Numbered from the stretch's first letter, positions 1 to 8,079 are shown. The stretch: DNA of 49,400 bases from an uncultured Bacillota bacterium (GCA_937916565.1 CALFSR010000147.1:1-49400); one strand, 5' to 3'. The notes: a model not told the origin generated them from the letters alone. Made by a program: numbers and translations.

Positions 1-1
1 A

Positions 2-310
2 GGTCAGGCCGACGTCCTGGCTGACCCGGCCCACCCGCAGCCGGAAGTGGAGATCCGGGTGCATGTCAACGGTGTGGAGCGGCAGCGGTTCAACACCCGG
101 GACATGATCTTCGCGATTGCCGACATCATCGCCTTCGTGTCCACCAACATCACCCTCGAGCCCGGTGACATCATCGCCACGGGTACCGGGCCCGGCTGCG
201 GGTTCGCGCTGGACCCGCCGGGATTCCTCCGGGTGGGCGACATTGTGGTCGTCGAAGCCGACGGCTTTGGCCGGCTGGAAAACCGCGTCGTGGCCGCAGG
301 CGAGGCGTAG
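2..310 (+). CDS. Fumarylacetoacetate hydrolase family protein, C-terminal part (5' end outside window)
   Basis: The reading frame is open from base 2, so the gene begins before the window; about 102 C-terminal residues are present. The segment GDIIATGTGPGCG matches the conserved glycine-rich stretch of the FAH fold (usually GDVI-TGTP-GVG), and the preceding RDMIFAIADIIAFVS fits the helix that normally comes before it. Members are metal-dependent hydrolases, isomerases or decarboxylases of acyl-pyruvates and related catabolic intermediates; the substrate cannot be told from this fragment. It converges with livF, and a GC-rich hairpin lies between them. Confidence 0.85.
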   Translation, partial: GQADVLADPAHPQPEVEIRVHVNGVERQRFNTRDMIFAIADIIAFVSTNITLEPGDIIATGTGPGCGFALDPPGFLRVGDIVVVEADGFGRLENRVVAAGEA

Positions 311-389
311 GGAGCGGCAAGCGGAGGAATCGGCGGCGGCAAGGCGCGTGTGGAGGAGTTGGCGGCAGCCAGGTGCCAGCGGAGAAGTC

Positions 390-449
390 AGCGGCGGCAG
401 GGCGCCAGGGGCGGCTCTCCCGTCGGCGGCGCCGGCCCCTGCCGCCGCT
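390..449. terminator. GC-rich inverted repeat between convergent genes
   Basis: A perfect 13-bp stem (AGCGGCGGCAGGG at 390-402 pairing with 437-449) closes a 34-nt loop and abuts the stop codon of livF. It lies between the plus-strand FAH gene and the minus-strand livF, so it could stop transcription from both sides. There is no T-run, so intrinsic termination is only a guess. Confidence 0.4.
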
Positions 450-1178
450 TCAGCTATTGCGCATGCCCAGGTAGGCGCGGCGGACGCCTTCGTCCTGCTG
501 GAGTTCCTGGGACGCGCCCGACAGGACGATGCGCCCGGTTTCCAAGACGTACGCCCGGTGGGCGACCCGCAGCGCGATGCGGGCGTTTTGCTCCACGAGC
601 AAGATGGTGACGCCCTGGCGGTTGATGGCCTGGATGGTGCGAAAGATGTCCCGCACCAAAAGGGGCGCAAGGCCAAGGCTCGGCTCGTCGAGGAGCAAAA
701 GGCGCGGCTCGGCCATGAGCGCCCGGCCGATCGCGAGCATTTGCTGCTCGCCGCCGGAGAGGGTGCCGGCCAACTGCTGGCGCCGCTCCAAAAGCCGCGG
801 AAACAGCTGCCACACCCGGTCCAGGCTTTGCCGGACGGCTTCCTGGCGAGCCCGGTGCACAAACGCGCCCAGGACCAGGTTCTCCTCGACGGTCAGCGTG
901 GGAAACACCCGGCGCCCTTCCGGCGAGTGGGCGACGCCCGCGGCCACAATGCGGTGGGCCGGCATGCGGGTGATGTCCGCGCCTTGATAGCGGATGACGC
1001 CCCGGCGGGCGGGCAAAAGCCCCGAGATGGCCCGCAGGGTGGTCGTCTTGCCCGCGCCGTTCGCGCCCAAAAGCGCCACGATCTCGCCCTCGTCGACGTG
1101 CATGGAGATGCCTTTGACGGCCTGGACCTGACCGTAGCTGATGACCAGGTTTTCAATGTCAAGCAAGGGCATCGTCAT
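450..1178 (-). CDS. livF: Branched-chain amino-acid-type ABC transporter, ATP-binding protein LivF
   Basis: 242 residues, the usual LivF size. Near the N-terminus GANGAGKTT is the Walker A loop; later come the signature LSGGEQQMLAIGRALM and Walker B LLLLDEPSLGLAP, the last typical of LivF. It is one of two nucleotide-binding subunits powering uptake through LivH/LivM. The start overlaps the 3' end of livG by 20 nt; a second ATG at 1172 lies at better spacing from GAGGA and may be the true start. It is the last gene of the livJHMGF run. The transported substrate (amino acid, amide, urea or other) is not evident from sequence. Confidence 0.95.
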   Translation of the reverse strand: MTMPLLDIENLVISYGQVQAVKGISMHVDEGEIVALLGANGAGKTTTLRAISGLLPARRGVIRYQGADITRMPAHRIVAAGVAHSPEGRRVFPTLTVEENLVLGAFVHRARQEAVRQSLDRVWQLFPRLLERRQQLAGTLSGGEQQMLAIGRALMAEPRLLLLDEPSLGLAPLLVRDIFRTIQAINRQGVTILLVEQNARIALRVAHRAYVLETGRIVLSGASQELQQDEGVRRAYLGMRNS

Positions 1179-1947
1179 CGTCCTCGTCCCGTCCGAGGTA
1201 GGCCTCGATTACCCGCGGGTTTTGCTGCACGTCGGCCGGCGTGCCTTCGCCGATCTTTTTGCCGTTGTCCAGCACCGTCACCCAATCCGAGACCGACATC
1301 ACCAAGTCCATGTCGTGCTCGATGAGCAGGATCGTAATGCCCTCATCCCGGATAGCCCGGATGAGGTCGACGAGTTCCGCCGTCTCCTCGTGGTTGAGGC
1401 CCGCCGCGGGTTCATCCAAGATGAGCAGCTTTGGCTCGAGGGCCAGGGCCCGGGCGATCTCAAGCCGCCGCTGGTTGCCGTAGGACAGGCTACGGGCCAG
1501 TTCGTGCCGCTGCTCCCATAGTCCCACCTGGCGCAGGCGCCGCTCGGCCACGGCGCGGATGCGGGCTTCCTCCCGCCGCTGGCCCGGGCTGCCGAAAATC
1601 GAGCTCAGCACGCCCGAGCGGGTGCGGCAGTGCTGCCCGGCCATCACGTTTTCCAGGCACGTCAAGTTGCCGAAAAGGCGCAACGTCTGAAAGGTCCGCG
1701 CGATCCCGCGAGCCGCCACCACATGGGGCAAGAGGCCCGTGATGCGCTGTCCCGAGAAAAAGACGTCGCCCCGCTCGGGACGGTATATCCCGGTGATGAC
1801 GTTGAAGACGGTGGTTTTGCCCGCACCGTTTGGGCCGATGAGGCTCGCGATGGTGCCGGGCATGACCTGAAAGTCGAGGTCGGAGACCGCCACCAGGCCC
1901 CCGAACACCTTGGTCAGTCCCCGGGTTTCCAAGAGCGGCTCCGCCAT
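1159..1947 (-). CDS. livG: Branched-chain amino-acid-type ABC transporter, ATP-binding protein LivG
   Basis: About 262 residues. Walker A GPNGAGKTT near residue 38, the LivG-typical FQTLRLFGNLT segment after it, signature LSYGNQRRLEIARAL (with the Y seen in LivG in place of the second Ser/Gly) and Walker B LLILDEPAAGLN. The ATG at 1947 is chosen because AGAGAGGT stands at good spacing; a TTG one codon earlier is possible. It follows livM after 6 nt and overlaps livF, so the subunits are probably translationally coupled. It is the partner ATPase of LivF. The C-terminus ends in an unusual Asp/Glu-rich tail (EDDDDA). Confidence 0.95.
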   Translation of the reverse strand: MAEPLLETRGLTKVFGGLVAVSDLDFQVMPGTIASLIGPNGAGKTTVFNVITGIYRPERGDVFFSGQRITGLLPHVVAARGIARTFQTLRLFGNLTCLENVMAGQHCRTRSGVLSSIFGSPGQRREEARIRAVAERRLRQVGLWEQRHELARSLSYGNQRRLEIARALALEPKLLILDEPAAGLNHEETAELVDLIRAIRDEGITILLIEHDMDLVMSVSDWVTVLDNGKKIGEGTPADVQQNPRVIEAYLGRDEDDDDALA

Positions 1948-1953
1948 CAAGGT

Positions 1954-2949
1954 CTACCTCTCTGCCGGGGCGGACTTGGCCTCGGCGGCGTCTTGCGCCA
2001 GTTCCTGCGCCCAGCGCCGGCTCGGCCACAAGCCCTGCGGCCGGAAGATCATCATCAACACCATCGCCACGCCGAAAAACAGCATCCGGTACTCCATGAA
2101 GTCCCGCAGCACCTCCGGCAGCACCATCAAGGCGCCGGCGGCCACGATGACGCCCGGGATCGAGCCCATGCCGCCCAGGATGACGATGGCAAAAAGAATG
2201 ACCGATTCCCAGAACGTAAAGCTGTCGGGCGAGATAATGCGCATTTTGGCGGCGTAAAGCGTCCCGGCGCCGCCGGCCAGCGCCGCCCCCAGGGTAAAGG
2301 CGAGCGTCTTGGCCCAGCGCACGTCGACGCCCATGGACGCCGCGGCGATCTCATCTTCCCGCACGTAGTTCCACGCCCGCCCGATGCGGGAATTTTGCAG
2401 GCGCAGCAGCACCACGACGAGCACGGCGATGAAGCCCCAGACGAGGTAGAAAAAGTCGGTCGGCGTGGAGACCGTCCAGCCAAAGATCCGCAGCCGGTCG
2501 ATGACAAAGAGGCCGTTGGAGCCGCCGGTCAGCCCGCCCGGGTCGTTGATGAGCGCGATGCGGATGATCTCGTTGAGGCCGATGGTGACCATGAGCAGGT
2601 AGTCGCCCCGCAGGTGGATGATGGGGCGGGTGATGACGTAGGCAAACAAGCCTGCCGCCGCTGCGCTTATCGGCCACAGCCATGCGAGCGGGATGCCGTA
2701 CTGCGTCGAAAGTATCGCCGTCGTGTACGCGCCGATGGCGAAAAACGCGGCGTGGCCCATATTGAACAGGCCGACTTCGCCCACGATCAGGTTGAGGCTC
2801 AGGCCGAGGATGACGTAGATGCCGAAAAAGACGGCTACGTCGGTCCAATACCGGCTGGCCGCCCGCGGGAAGATGATCATGCCCGCCGCCAGCGCCAAAA
2901 GGGCGAGCCAGCGCACGAGGGGGCTGCGAAAAACGGAGCCTGCCTTCAT
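1954..2949 (-). CDS. livM: Branched-chain amino-acid-type ABC transporter permease LivM
   Basis: About 331 residues when started at the ATG of MKAGSVF, which overlaps the livH stop by 4 nt (ATGA) and follows GGAGAAAG; the longer open frame reaching 3039 runs back into livH and is rejected. The protein is hydrophobic throughout, with the LivM-type segments LSLNLIVGEVGLFNMGHAAF and, in the cytoplasmic loop, ENRIGRAW-like SRIGRAWNYVREDEIAAASMG, which contacts the ATPase. It forms the membrane channel with LivH. Tail residues are Ala/Pro rich. Confidence 0.95.
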   Translation of the reverse strand: MKAGSVFRSPLVRWLALLALAAGMIIFPRAASRYWTDVAVFFGIYVILGLSLNLIVGEVGLFNMGHAAFFAIGAYTTAILSTQYGIPLAWLWPISAAAAGLFAYVITRPIIHLRGDYLLMVTIGLNEIIRIALINDPGGLTGGSNGLFVIDRLRIFGWTVSTPTDFFYLVWGFIAVLVVVLLRLQNSRIGRAWNYVREDEIAAASMGVDVRWAKTLAFTLGAALAGGAGTLYAAKMRIISPDSFTFWESVILFAIVILGGMGSIPGVIVAAGALMVLPEVLRDFMEYRMLFFGVAMVLMMIFRPQGLWPSRRWAQELAQDAAEAKSAPAER

Positions 2950-3851
2950 ACTTTCTCCGCCACCCGCTCGCCCAAAAGCCCGTGCGGCCGGAGGATCAGC
3001 AAAAGGATCAAGAGCACGAACACCATCGCGTCCTTCCACGCGGAGGAGATGTAGCCCGCGCCGAGCATCTCCAAGATCCCCAGCAGGAAACCGCCCAGCA
3101 TCGCCCCGGGGATGTTGCCGATGCCGCCCATGATGGCGGCGGTAAACGCCTTGAGCCCGTACGCCCAGCCCATGGTGAAGTGGATCTGGCGGTAGTAAAG
3201 GCCGATCATGACGCCCGCGGCGGCGCCGAGGGCAGGCCCGATGATGAACACGAGCCGGATCACCTGGTCGATGTCGATGCCCATGAGCCGCGCCGTGTCA
3301 TGGTCGATGGCCGTGGCGCGGATGGCCATGCCGAGCACGGTGCGCTGGACGAAGAAGTAGAGCGCCACCATCAGCACCAGAGCGATGGCGAGGATGAGCA
3401 GCTGCATGGACGTCATGGATACGCCGAAAACCTCAAAGCGGGTGCTGGGCACCGCCCACGCCGGGTACGCCTGGTAGCGGGGGCCCCAGATGAGCATGGC
3501 CCCGTTTTGCAGCACGATGGAGGCACCAAGGGCCGACACGACCGCGGTCAAGCGGTGGGAACGCCGCAGGGGCCGGTAGGCCGCCCGCTCCACCGCGACG
3601 CCCGCCAGCGCGACCGCCGCCATGGCCGCAAAGGCGATGCAAAGAAGAATTACCCACAGGGGCAGTCCCGATTGGGCGAAGAAGGTCATCAAGACGGTGA
3701 AACCGACGTAGGCGCCGAGCATGAAGAGATCGCCGTGGGCGAAGTTGATCAGGCGCATGATGCCGTACACCATCGTGTAGCCCAGGGCGACCAGGGCGTA
3801 GACGGAACCTACCGTCAAGCCGTTCATGAGTTGTTCTGCGAAGATCTCCAT
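2946..3851 (-). CDS. livH: Branched-chain amino-acid-type ABC transporter permease LivH
   Basis: 301 residues, multi-spanning membrane protein. The N-terminus NGLTVGSVYALVALGYTMVY followed by INFAHGDLFMLGAY is the hallmark of LivH permeases, and the ATPase-contact loop TVLGMAIRATAIDHDTARLMG is present. It heads the permease-ATPase part of the operon, 134 nt downstream of livJ; a strong hairpin and a small duplication sit in that gap, which probably lets livJ message exceed that of the membrane subunits. Confidence 0.95.
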   Translation of the reverse strand: MEIFAEQLMNGLTVGSVYALVALGYTMVYGIMRLINFAHGDLFMLGAYVGFTVLMTFFAQSGLPLWVILLCIAFAAMAAVALAGVAVERAAYRPLRRSHRLTAVVSALGASIVLQNGAMLIWGPRYQAYPAWAVPSTRFEVFGVSMTSMQLLILAIALVLMVALYFFVQRTVLGMAIRATAIDHDTARLMGIDIDQVIRLVFIIGPALGAAAGVMIGLYYRQIHFTMGWAYGLKAFTAAIMGGIGNIPGAMLGGFLLGILEMLGAGYISSAWKDAMVFVLLILLLILRPHGLLGERVAEKV

Positions 3852-3873
3852 CAGCTCAGTCCTAACGGCACGA

Positions 3874-3905
3874 GGTACGGGAAGGACGGCCGTCCTTCCC
3901 GTACC
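3874..3905. terminator. Perfect 32-bp palindrome between livJ and livH
   Basis: The arm GGTACGGGAAGGACGG (3874-3889) is followed at once by its exact reverse complement (3890-3905), with no loop. It lies after livJ and before livH in the direction of transcription. Intercistronic stems in this position after a solute-binding-protein gene commonly protect the upstream message or attenuate read-through; without a T-run a full terminator is unlikely. The role is inferred, the palindrome is directly visible. Confidence 0.55.
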
Positions 3906-3956
3906 CGGAATCAGTGCATGACGGGACGGGCGCCGAACCTGCTTTAGACGCCCTGC

Positions 3957-4012
3957 TCTAGATGCCGGCGTCGACGATGTCGCCGTTAGATGCCGGCGTC
4001 CACGATGTTGCC
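3957..4012. repeat. 28-bp tandem duplication of the livJ 3' end
   Basis: Two adjacent 28-bp copies (3957-3984 and 3985-4012) differ at four positions. The inner copy is the end of livJ (encoding GNIVDAGI and the TAA stop); the outer copy, one base out of frame, would read GDIVDAGI then TAG. It looks like a short segmental duplication that left a ghost of the final codons just beyond the stop. Confidence 0.7.
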
Positions 4013-5167
4013 CTGCGCGTCCACCACGTAGGCCTTGTAGATGGCCCCGGCCCGGTCGCCCTTGGCGTCAAAGGCGATGGGGCCCGTGATGCCGTTGATG
4101 TTGAGGCTCGTGCGCAAGTAGTTGGCTAGCACCGCGGAGTCGGTGGAGCCGGTGGCCTCGATCGCGGCCGCGATGACGTTGAGCGCGTCGGCGGCGTACA
4201 CCGGCCACGGGCTCGTCGGCGGCGCGCCGTGGCGGCGGATGTATTCGTCCAGGAACGCCTGGGCCTCAGGATAGTCCAGGTCGGTCGGCAGCGGCTCCTG
4301 GGTCACCAGCACGCCGGTGGCGACGCTCAAGCCGGCGATGTCGATGAACTCCGCGTTGACCGCGGCGTTGCCGCCCACAAAGACGGCGTCCATGCCCGCG
4401 TCCCGCATCTGGCGCACGAACAGGCCGGCCTCAGGATAGTAGGCGGTGAAGTACACCACATCGGGATTTTGGGTGCGCATCCGGCTGATGGTGGCGGTGA
4501 AGTCCCGCTCGCCGGGGGTGATGGCGTCGTAGAACACGATCTCGACGCCGGGCACGCCCGCGAGGGAGCTGCGGGCCGCCTCGGCCAAGCCGCGGGCAAA
4601 CGTCGTGTTGTCGTGCACGATGGCGATCCGCTGGGAGCCAAGGTGCGACCGGACGAGCTCGGCAAAGAAGGCGCCCTGCCGGTCATCCCGGAAGCACGTG
4701 CGGAAGAAGTACTGATACCCGCGCTCGGTCAACGTTTCCGCCGTCGCGCCGTAGGCGATGTTGAGGATGCCCGCCTCTTCATACAGGAGCGAAGCGGGTT
4801 CCGTGATGGAGGAGCCGTAGGAGCTGATGACCGCCACGACTCCCTCCGCGATCATCCGCTGGGCCACGAGCGCCGACTGCCGCGGCGAGCCCTGATCGTC
4901 GCCGAGGACGATCTCGATGGGCCGGCCGAGAACGCCGCCCCGGGCGTTAATCTGGTCAACGACGATCTGCACGGAGTTGACGGCCATTTCGCCTTCCAGC
5001 GCCCACGGGCCCGTGATCGGTCCCTGCAGGCCGATCCGGATCGGCTGCTGCGCGCTGGCCGGAATCGCGCCCGCAAGGCCGAGGGTCAAGCCAAGCATGA
5101 GCGCCAGCACGGCCGTCCAGGCGCGGAGCGCCGATCCCTGCTGCGATACCAGGATCCGACGATACAC
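3986..5167 (-). CDS. livJ: Branched-chain amino-acid-type ABC transporter substrate-binding protein
   Basis: 393 residues. A signal peptide with a basic start, a hydrophobic core about residues 17-34 and an ASA-QQ cleavage site near residue 39 precedes a type I periplasmic-binding fold: IRIGLQGPITGPWA, a VISSYGSSITEPAS ligand-pocket segment, then the second lobe. It starts with GTG, 8 nt after AGGAGGG. It captures the ligand outside the membrane and delivers it to LivHM. Of the LivJ family the exact ligand cannot be read from sequence. It is the first gene of the operon, with a 21-23 bp tandem repeat in its upstream region. Confidence 0.93.
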   Translation of the reverse strand: MYRRILVSQQGSALRAWTAVLALMLGLTLGLAGAIPASAQQPIRIGLQGPITGPWALEGEMAVNSVQIVVDQINARGGVLGRPIEIVLGDDQGSPRQSALVAQRMIAEGVVAVISSYGSSITEPASLLYEEAGILNIAYGATAETLTERGYQYFFRTCFRDDRQGAFFAELVRSHLGSQRIAIVHDNTTFARGLAEAARSSLAGVPGVEIVFYDAITPGERDFTATISRMRTQNPDVVYFTAYYPEAGLFVRQMRDAGMDAVFVGGNAAVNAEFIDIAGLSVATGVLVTQEPLPTDLDYPEAQAFLDEYIRRHGAPPTSPWPVYAADALNVIAAAIEATGSTDSAVLANYLRTSLNINGITGPIAFDAKGDRAGAIYKAYVVDAQGNIVDAGI

Positions 5168-5340
5168 GAAGGTTCCCTCCTACTCCCGGTATGATGAGGA
5201 AGTTTTTCCGGTTGCGAACCTTCGCCGTTGTTTTTGGGGATCCTGCCGATTTGCGCGAAGTCGCGCGCGACGGGCCTGGAAATCCGACAATGGCCCCGGC
5301 CGGACAGGGGTCGAGTGCCAGCCGGCTCGCGCACGGTCCC

Positions 5341-5449
5341 GGCCAGGCCGGAATGAGCCCCGCTCACGTTGGCATGGAACCTGGTCACGCCGGCATGGGC
5401 CCCGGTCACGCCGGTATGGGAGCGCCGGCCAGGCCGGCATGGAAGCCCC
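5341..5449. repeat. Five tandem 21-23 bp repeats upstream of livJ
   Basis: Imperfect units with core GGYCASGCCGGMATG begin at 5341, 5362, 5383, 5404 and 5427; the first three are 21 bp and the last two 23 bp. The array lies between the stop of the 5452 gene and the livJ start. No gene I accept crosses it. The remainder of this intergenic stretch (5168-5340) shows only the livJ Shine-Dalgarno site and no convincing promoter. The array could be an operator array or a simple slippage product. Confidence 0.6.
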
Positions 5450-5451
5450 GG

Positions 5452-5865
5452 TCAGGCGGGGACCGGGGCGGCTTCGGTTTCACCGACGGCCACGAAACCG
5501 TCCGACGAAATCCACTGGAGAACGGACGTGGACTGGTCGCCCGTGAAGGTGGAGACTACCGCCACGCCGGGCACAAGGGGCAGCTGCCCCACGCCGAAGC
5601 CGTTGGCGGGCAGCCTGACGGTCACTTCCAACGTATGCCCCTCAACATCCTCACTGGGCAGCTCCAGCGCCCGCACCTCGTCGCCGGGCACTTCCACTTC
5701 CTCCACCCGCCAGAGCTCTTTGTCGTCGCCCCGCAAGCGGGAAATTTGCACCACCGCCCGGTGCAGCCGGTTTTCCAGGTTGGCCAAGAAGACCCGCACG
5801 GAGACGACTTGGGCCGCGGGCAGCTGGGCAACGGGGAACAAGCCGGTGGTCAAGGTCACAGGCAC
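5452..5865 (-). CDS. Hypothetical protein, paralogue of the C-terminal domain of the next gene
   Basis: About 137 residues. The GTG at 5865 is chosen because AAGGAGGAG sits 5 nt before it. I do not recognise the family. The sequence is rich in alternating hydrophobic residues as in a beta-sandwich, has no signal peptide or membrane segment, and aligns by eye with the last 125 residues of the 5946-6632 product: both start TTGLF-V, carry a basic xxRLxG turn, an ExxxVPxxxxRxxxxE segment and end near SDGFVAV/SDFVPV. The two genes are 80 nt apart on the same strand, so this is probably a local duplication. Function unknown; a surface or spore-coat role would be a guess. Confidence 0.7.
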   Translation of the reverse strand: MPVTLTTGLFPVAQLPAAQVVSVRVFLANLENRLHRAVVQISRLRGDDKELWRVEEVEVPGDEVRALELPSEDVEGHTLEVTVRLPANGFGVGQLPLVPGVAVVSTFTGDQSTSVLQWISSDGFVAVGETEAAPVPA

Positions 5866-5945
5866 GAAAACTCCTCCTTCAAGCGGTGCGCATGGGCGCA
5901 AGCCTCAGGCGGGTCGCACCGGAGGGCGCCCTGCAAGGGCGGCGC

Positions 5946-6632
5946 CTACACCGGGACAAAGTCCGAGGGGGACTTGTAGAGCAGCGTCACGATGCCGCCG
6001 TCGGCGAGGAAGTGCTGGGTCACGGCCGCGGTCGGCACGAGGTCCCCCGACGGCAAGTCGACGTCGATCTGCACCGTCTGGCCGCCGAGCCCCTCCACCG
6101 TCACGCGGCGGGCACCGCCCGCGGGCACATCCAGCGACCGGAAAAACACCGTCTCGAGCTCGCGCCCGTCAAGCCGGCGTATCCATACGCTGGCCGTCTG
6201 ATCGATGTCCGCAAAGCTGCTCACCGCGATGGCGAGCTGGATGACGGTGTCGCTGGGGACGGTAAAGAGGCCCGTCGTGTTTACGCCCCGGACCCGTGTT
6301 GCCTGGGCGCCGGGTGCCGGCCGGATCTGGAGGACTGCCGACGATCCGTCCCGGTCCCGCTGCGGCTCTCTTTGCCCGGGCGCAGGCTCGGGAGCAGGCG
6401 GCGGTTCGGGCCCCGTTCCAGGCTCAGGCTCCGGAGCGGGCTCGGGGGCCGGCTCAGGTTCCGGCTGCGGCGCGGGCTCAGGAGCCGGCTCGGGGGAGGG
6501 CTGCGGCTCCGGCTCAGGCGACGGCGGTCGGGACGGCCGGCGCCGGGACGGGGGAGACCCGCGCCGGCGGCGGACCCGGATGACGCCGCCGCTATTTTGG
6601 TCAAGGACAAGGCGCTGCTTGATGCGGCTCAC
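5946..6632 (-). CDS. Hypothetical protein with Pro-Glu-Pro repeat linker
   Basis: 228 residues, GTG start 8 nt after GGGGAG. Three parts are visible: a basic N-terminus with an RRRRG run (about 1-36); a low-complexity stretch of PEPEPQ/PEPAPE units (about 38-86); and a C-terminal predicted beta domain (about 95-228) paralogous to the whole neighbouring 5452 protein. No signal peptide. Pro-Glu repeats of this sort are rigid spacers in surface-exposed or coat proteins. The combination suggests a structural protein whose C-terminal domain is shown at the end of a stalk, but the family is not one I recognise. Confidence 0.7.
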   Translation of the reverse strand: MSRIKQRLVLDQNSGGVIRVRRRRGSPPSRRRPSRPPSPEPEPQPSPEPAPEPAPQPEPEPAPEPAPEPEPGTGPEPPPAPEPAPGQREPQRDRDGSSAVLQIRPAPGAQATRVRGVNTTGLFTVPSDTVIQLAIAVSSFADIDQTASVWIRRLDGRELETVFFRSLDVPAGGARRVTVEGLGGQTVQIDVDLPSGDLVPTAAVTQHFLADGGIVTLLYKSPSDFVPV

Positions 6633-6700
6633 GGTTCACTCCCCTTTTTCCTCGCCGCGGCGGGAAAAGGATCCGCGGCCGTGACGTAGGAATCCGTTCC

Positions 6701-6790
6701 TGGTGGGGCCATGATATGCGGGTGCACGGCGAGGGGACACGGGCGAGCTGCCGGCCGCAAGGCCGGTGTAGCCACGGGCCTGCCCCACCA
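6701..6790 (+). promoter_or_regulatory. Possible structured 5' leader before the ChbG-family gene
   Basis: A 9-bp outer stem (TGGTGGGGC at 6701-6709 with GCCCCACCA at 6782-6790) encloses a perfect 6-bp hairpin with a GCAA tetraloop (6751-6766). The outer 3' arm ends shortly before the Shine-Dalgarno site of the 6814 gene. It matches no riboswitch class that I can recognise. Either a cis-regulatory RNA or a chance fold in GC-rich sequence. Confidence 0.25.
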
Positions 6791-6813
6791 TGGCCGGGAG
6801 GGAGGACGGCTCC

Positions 6814-7776
6814 ATGTCCGACATGGCCGGCGGCAGCGGGAAACGAATCTTGATCGTCAACGCCGATGATTTGGGTTTGAGCGATGGAGTGACCGAGGGT
6901 ATCGTTCAGGCGTGGCGAGAGGGCGTGGTGACGTCAACGTCCGCCATGATCAACATGGACGGCGCGCCCGAGCGGGTCGCGGAGGTGCAACGGACGTATC
7001 CGGAGCTGCCCATCGGCCTGCACATCAACATTACGGCCGGCCGGCCCGTGCTGCCCCCCGACCGGGTGCCGACGCTGGTAGACCGGGAGGGCCGGTTTTA
7101 CACCGTCGACGAGATCCCGCTGCGGCTGCTCGATATGTCCTTGGCGGAGCTGCGGGCGGAACTGGAGGCCCAGGCGGAGCGGCTGCTGGAAACCGGCGTG
7201 CGCTTTACCCACTTCGACTATCACCACCACATGGTGGTGCTCTACACGCCGTTTTTCTCCGTCGTGCGGGAGCTGGCGCGCCGCTACAACGTCCCCGTCC
7301 GCCAGCCCGTGCCCGCCTCCGTCAGCGGCGCCGTGCGCTTTCCGAGCGCGATGAAAAACTCGGCCGCCCGGCAGATGATCGGTTTTGCTTCTCGGCACCC
7401 GATCCTCGCGGCGCGCCTTGTGCGCCACATGATCCCGCCGGCCATCCGCCGCCAGGCCGAGCTTCTAAAGCAGGACGGCGTACCCGCGCCGGACTGCCTT
7501 GTGGACGGGTTTTACGGCAACGCCAGCGTGGAGAGTTTCGTCCTCATGCTCGAGCAGCTCCCCGAGGGCGTCAGCGAGGTCATCGTCCACCCGGGAAAGG
7601 TGGACGAGGGCCTGCGCCGGCTAGGCGCGGGCTACGTCCAGCAGCGGGAGACGGAGCTCCGGGTTCTCACCGATCCGCGGGTGCGGGAGGCGTGTGCCGC
7701 CCGGGGCGTCGAACTCGCGAGCTACGCCGTCCTGACGAGCGGGTCAGCGGGACTCGCCCGCGGTGGACACGCCTAG
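6814..7776 (+). CDS. ChbG/HpnK (YdjC-like) family carbohydrate deacetylase
   Basis: About 320 residues from the ATG of MSDMAGG, placed 7-8 nt after GGGAGGGAGGA (an earlier ATG at 6790 lacks a site). The fold's metal-site motifs are all present: NADDLG (Asp18/Asp19), GLHINIT (His70) and THFDYHHH (His133-His139), with a later VIVHPGKVD segment. Relatives remove N-acetyl groups from chito-oligosaccharides or hopanoid-linked glucosamine; the substrate here is unknown. The 3' end overlaps the convergent DUF2892 gene by 33 bp. Confidence 0.9.
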   Translation: MSDMAGGSGKRILIVNADDLGLSDGVTEGIVQAWREGVVTSTSAMINMDGAPERVAEVQRTYPELPIGLHINITAGRPVLPPDRVPTLVDREGRFYTVDEIPLRLLDMSLAELRAELEAQAERLLETGVRFTHFDYHHHMVVLYTPFFSVVRELARRYNVPVRQPVPASVSGAVRFPSAMKNSAARQMIGFASRHPILAARLVRHMIPPAIRRQAELLKQDGVPAPDCLVDGFYGNASVESFVLMLEQLPEGVSEVIVHPGKVDEGLRRLGAGYVQQRETELRVLTDPRVREACAARGVELASYAVLTSGSAGLARGGHA

Positions 7777-7968
7777 CCGGGAATACAGCGGGCAGTGCCG
7801 TACGACGCCCTGGAAGAACACGATGCCGCCGAGGGCGCCCACGATGGCGCTCACCCAAGGCGACCAGCCGAGCAGGGGCGGCGCGACGACCAGCAGGGCG
7901 CCGAGCACGATGCGGAGCACCCGGTCAAAGCCCCCTACGTTCTGAACGAGACCCGCCTTTCCAGCCAT
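7744..7968 (-). CDS. DUF2892 family small membrane protein
   Basis: 74 residues. NVGGFDRVLRIVLGALLV and a second hydrophobic segment IVGALGGIVFFQGVVRHCPLY give the two-helix pattern of the DUF2892 family, which is also found as the membrane tail of YgaP-type rhodaneses; the conserved Cys-Pro near the end is kept. The ATG lies 8 nt after AGGAGGGG and a good sigma-A-like promoter is upstream. Function unknown. Confidence 0.85.
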   Translation of the reverse strand: MAGKAGLVQNVGGFDRVLRIVLGALLVVAPPLLGWSPWVSAIVGALGGIVFFQGVVRHCPLYSRLGVSTAGESR

Positions 7969-8012
7969 TGCTGTCCCCTCCTTATCCGCCGGGACGATGT
8001 CCGGATGCCCCT

Positions 8013-8041
8013 ATAATAGCAAACGCCGCGGGCTAAATCAA
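8013..8041 (-). promoter_or_regulatory. Sigma-A-type promoter for the DUF2892 gene
   Basis: On the minus strand a -35-like TTGATT (8036-8041), a 17-bp spacer and a -10-like TATTAT (8013-8018) stand about 45 nt upstream of the ATG at 7968. The local drop in GC supports it. Confidence 0.6.
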
Positions 8042-8079
8042 TGATCCTCGATTATCGATGAAACCCAGCGCCACAAGCC

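Noticed and set aside
5191..5979. A plus-strand frame containing GHAGMGP-like repeats
   Set aside because: It covers the minus-strand 5452 gene, which has a strong ribosome site and a paralogue; the peptide repeat follows from the DNA tandem repeat.
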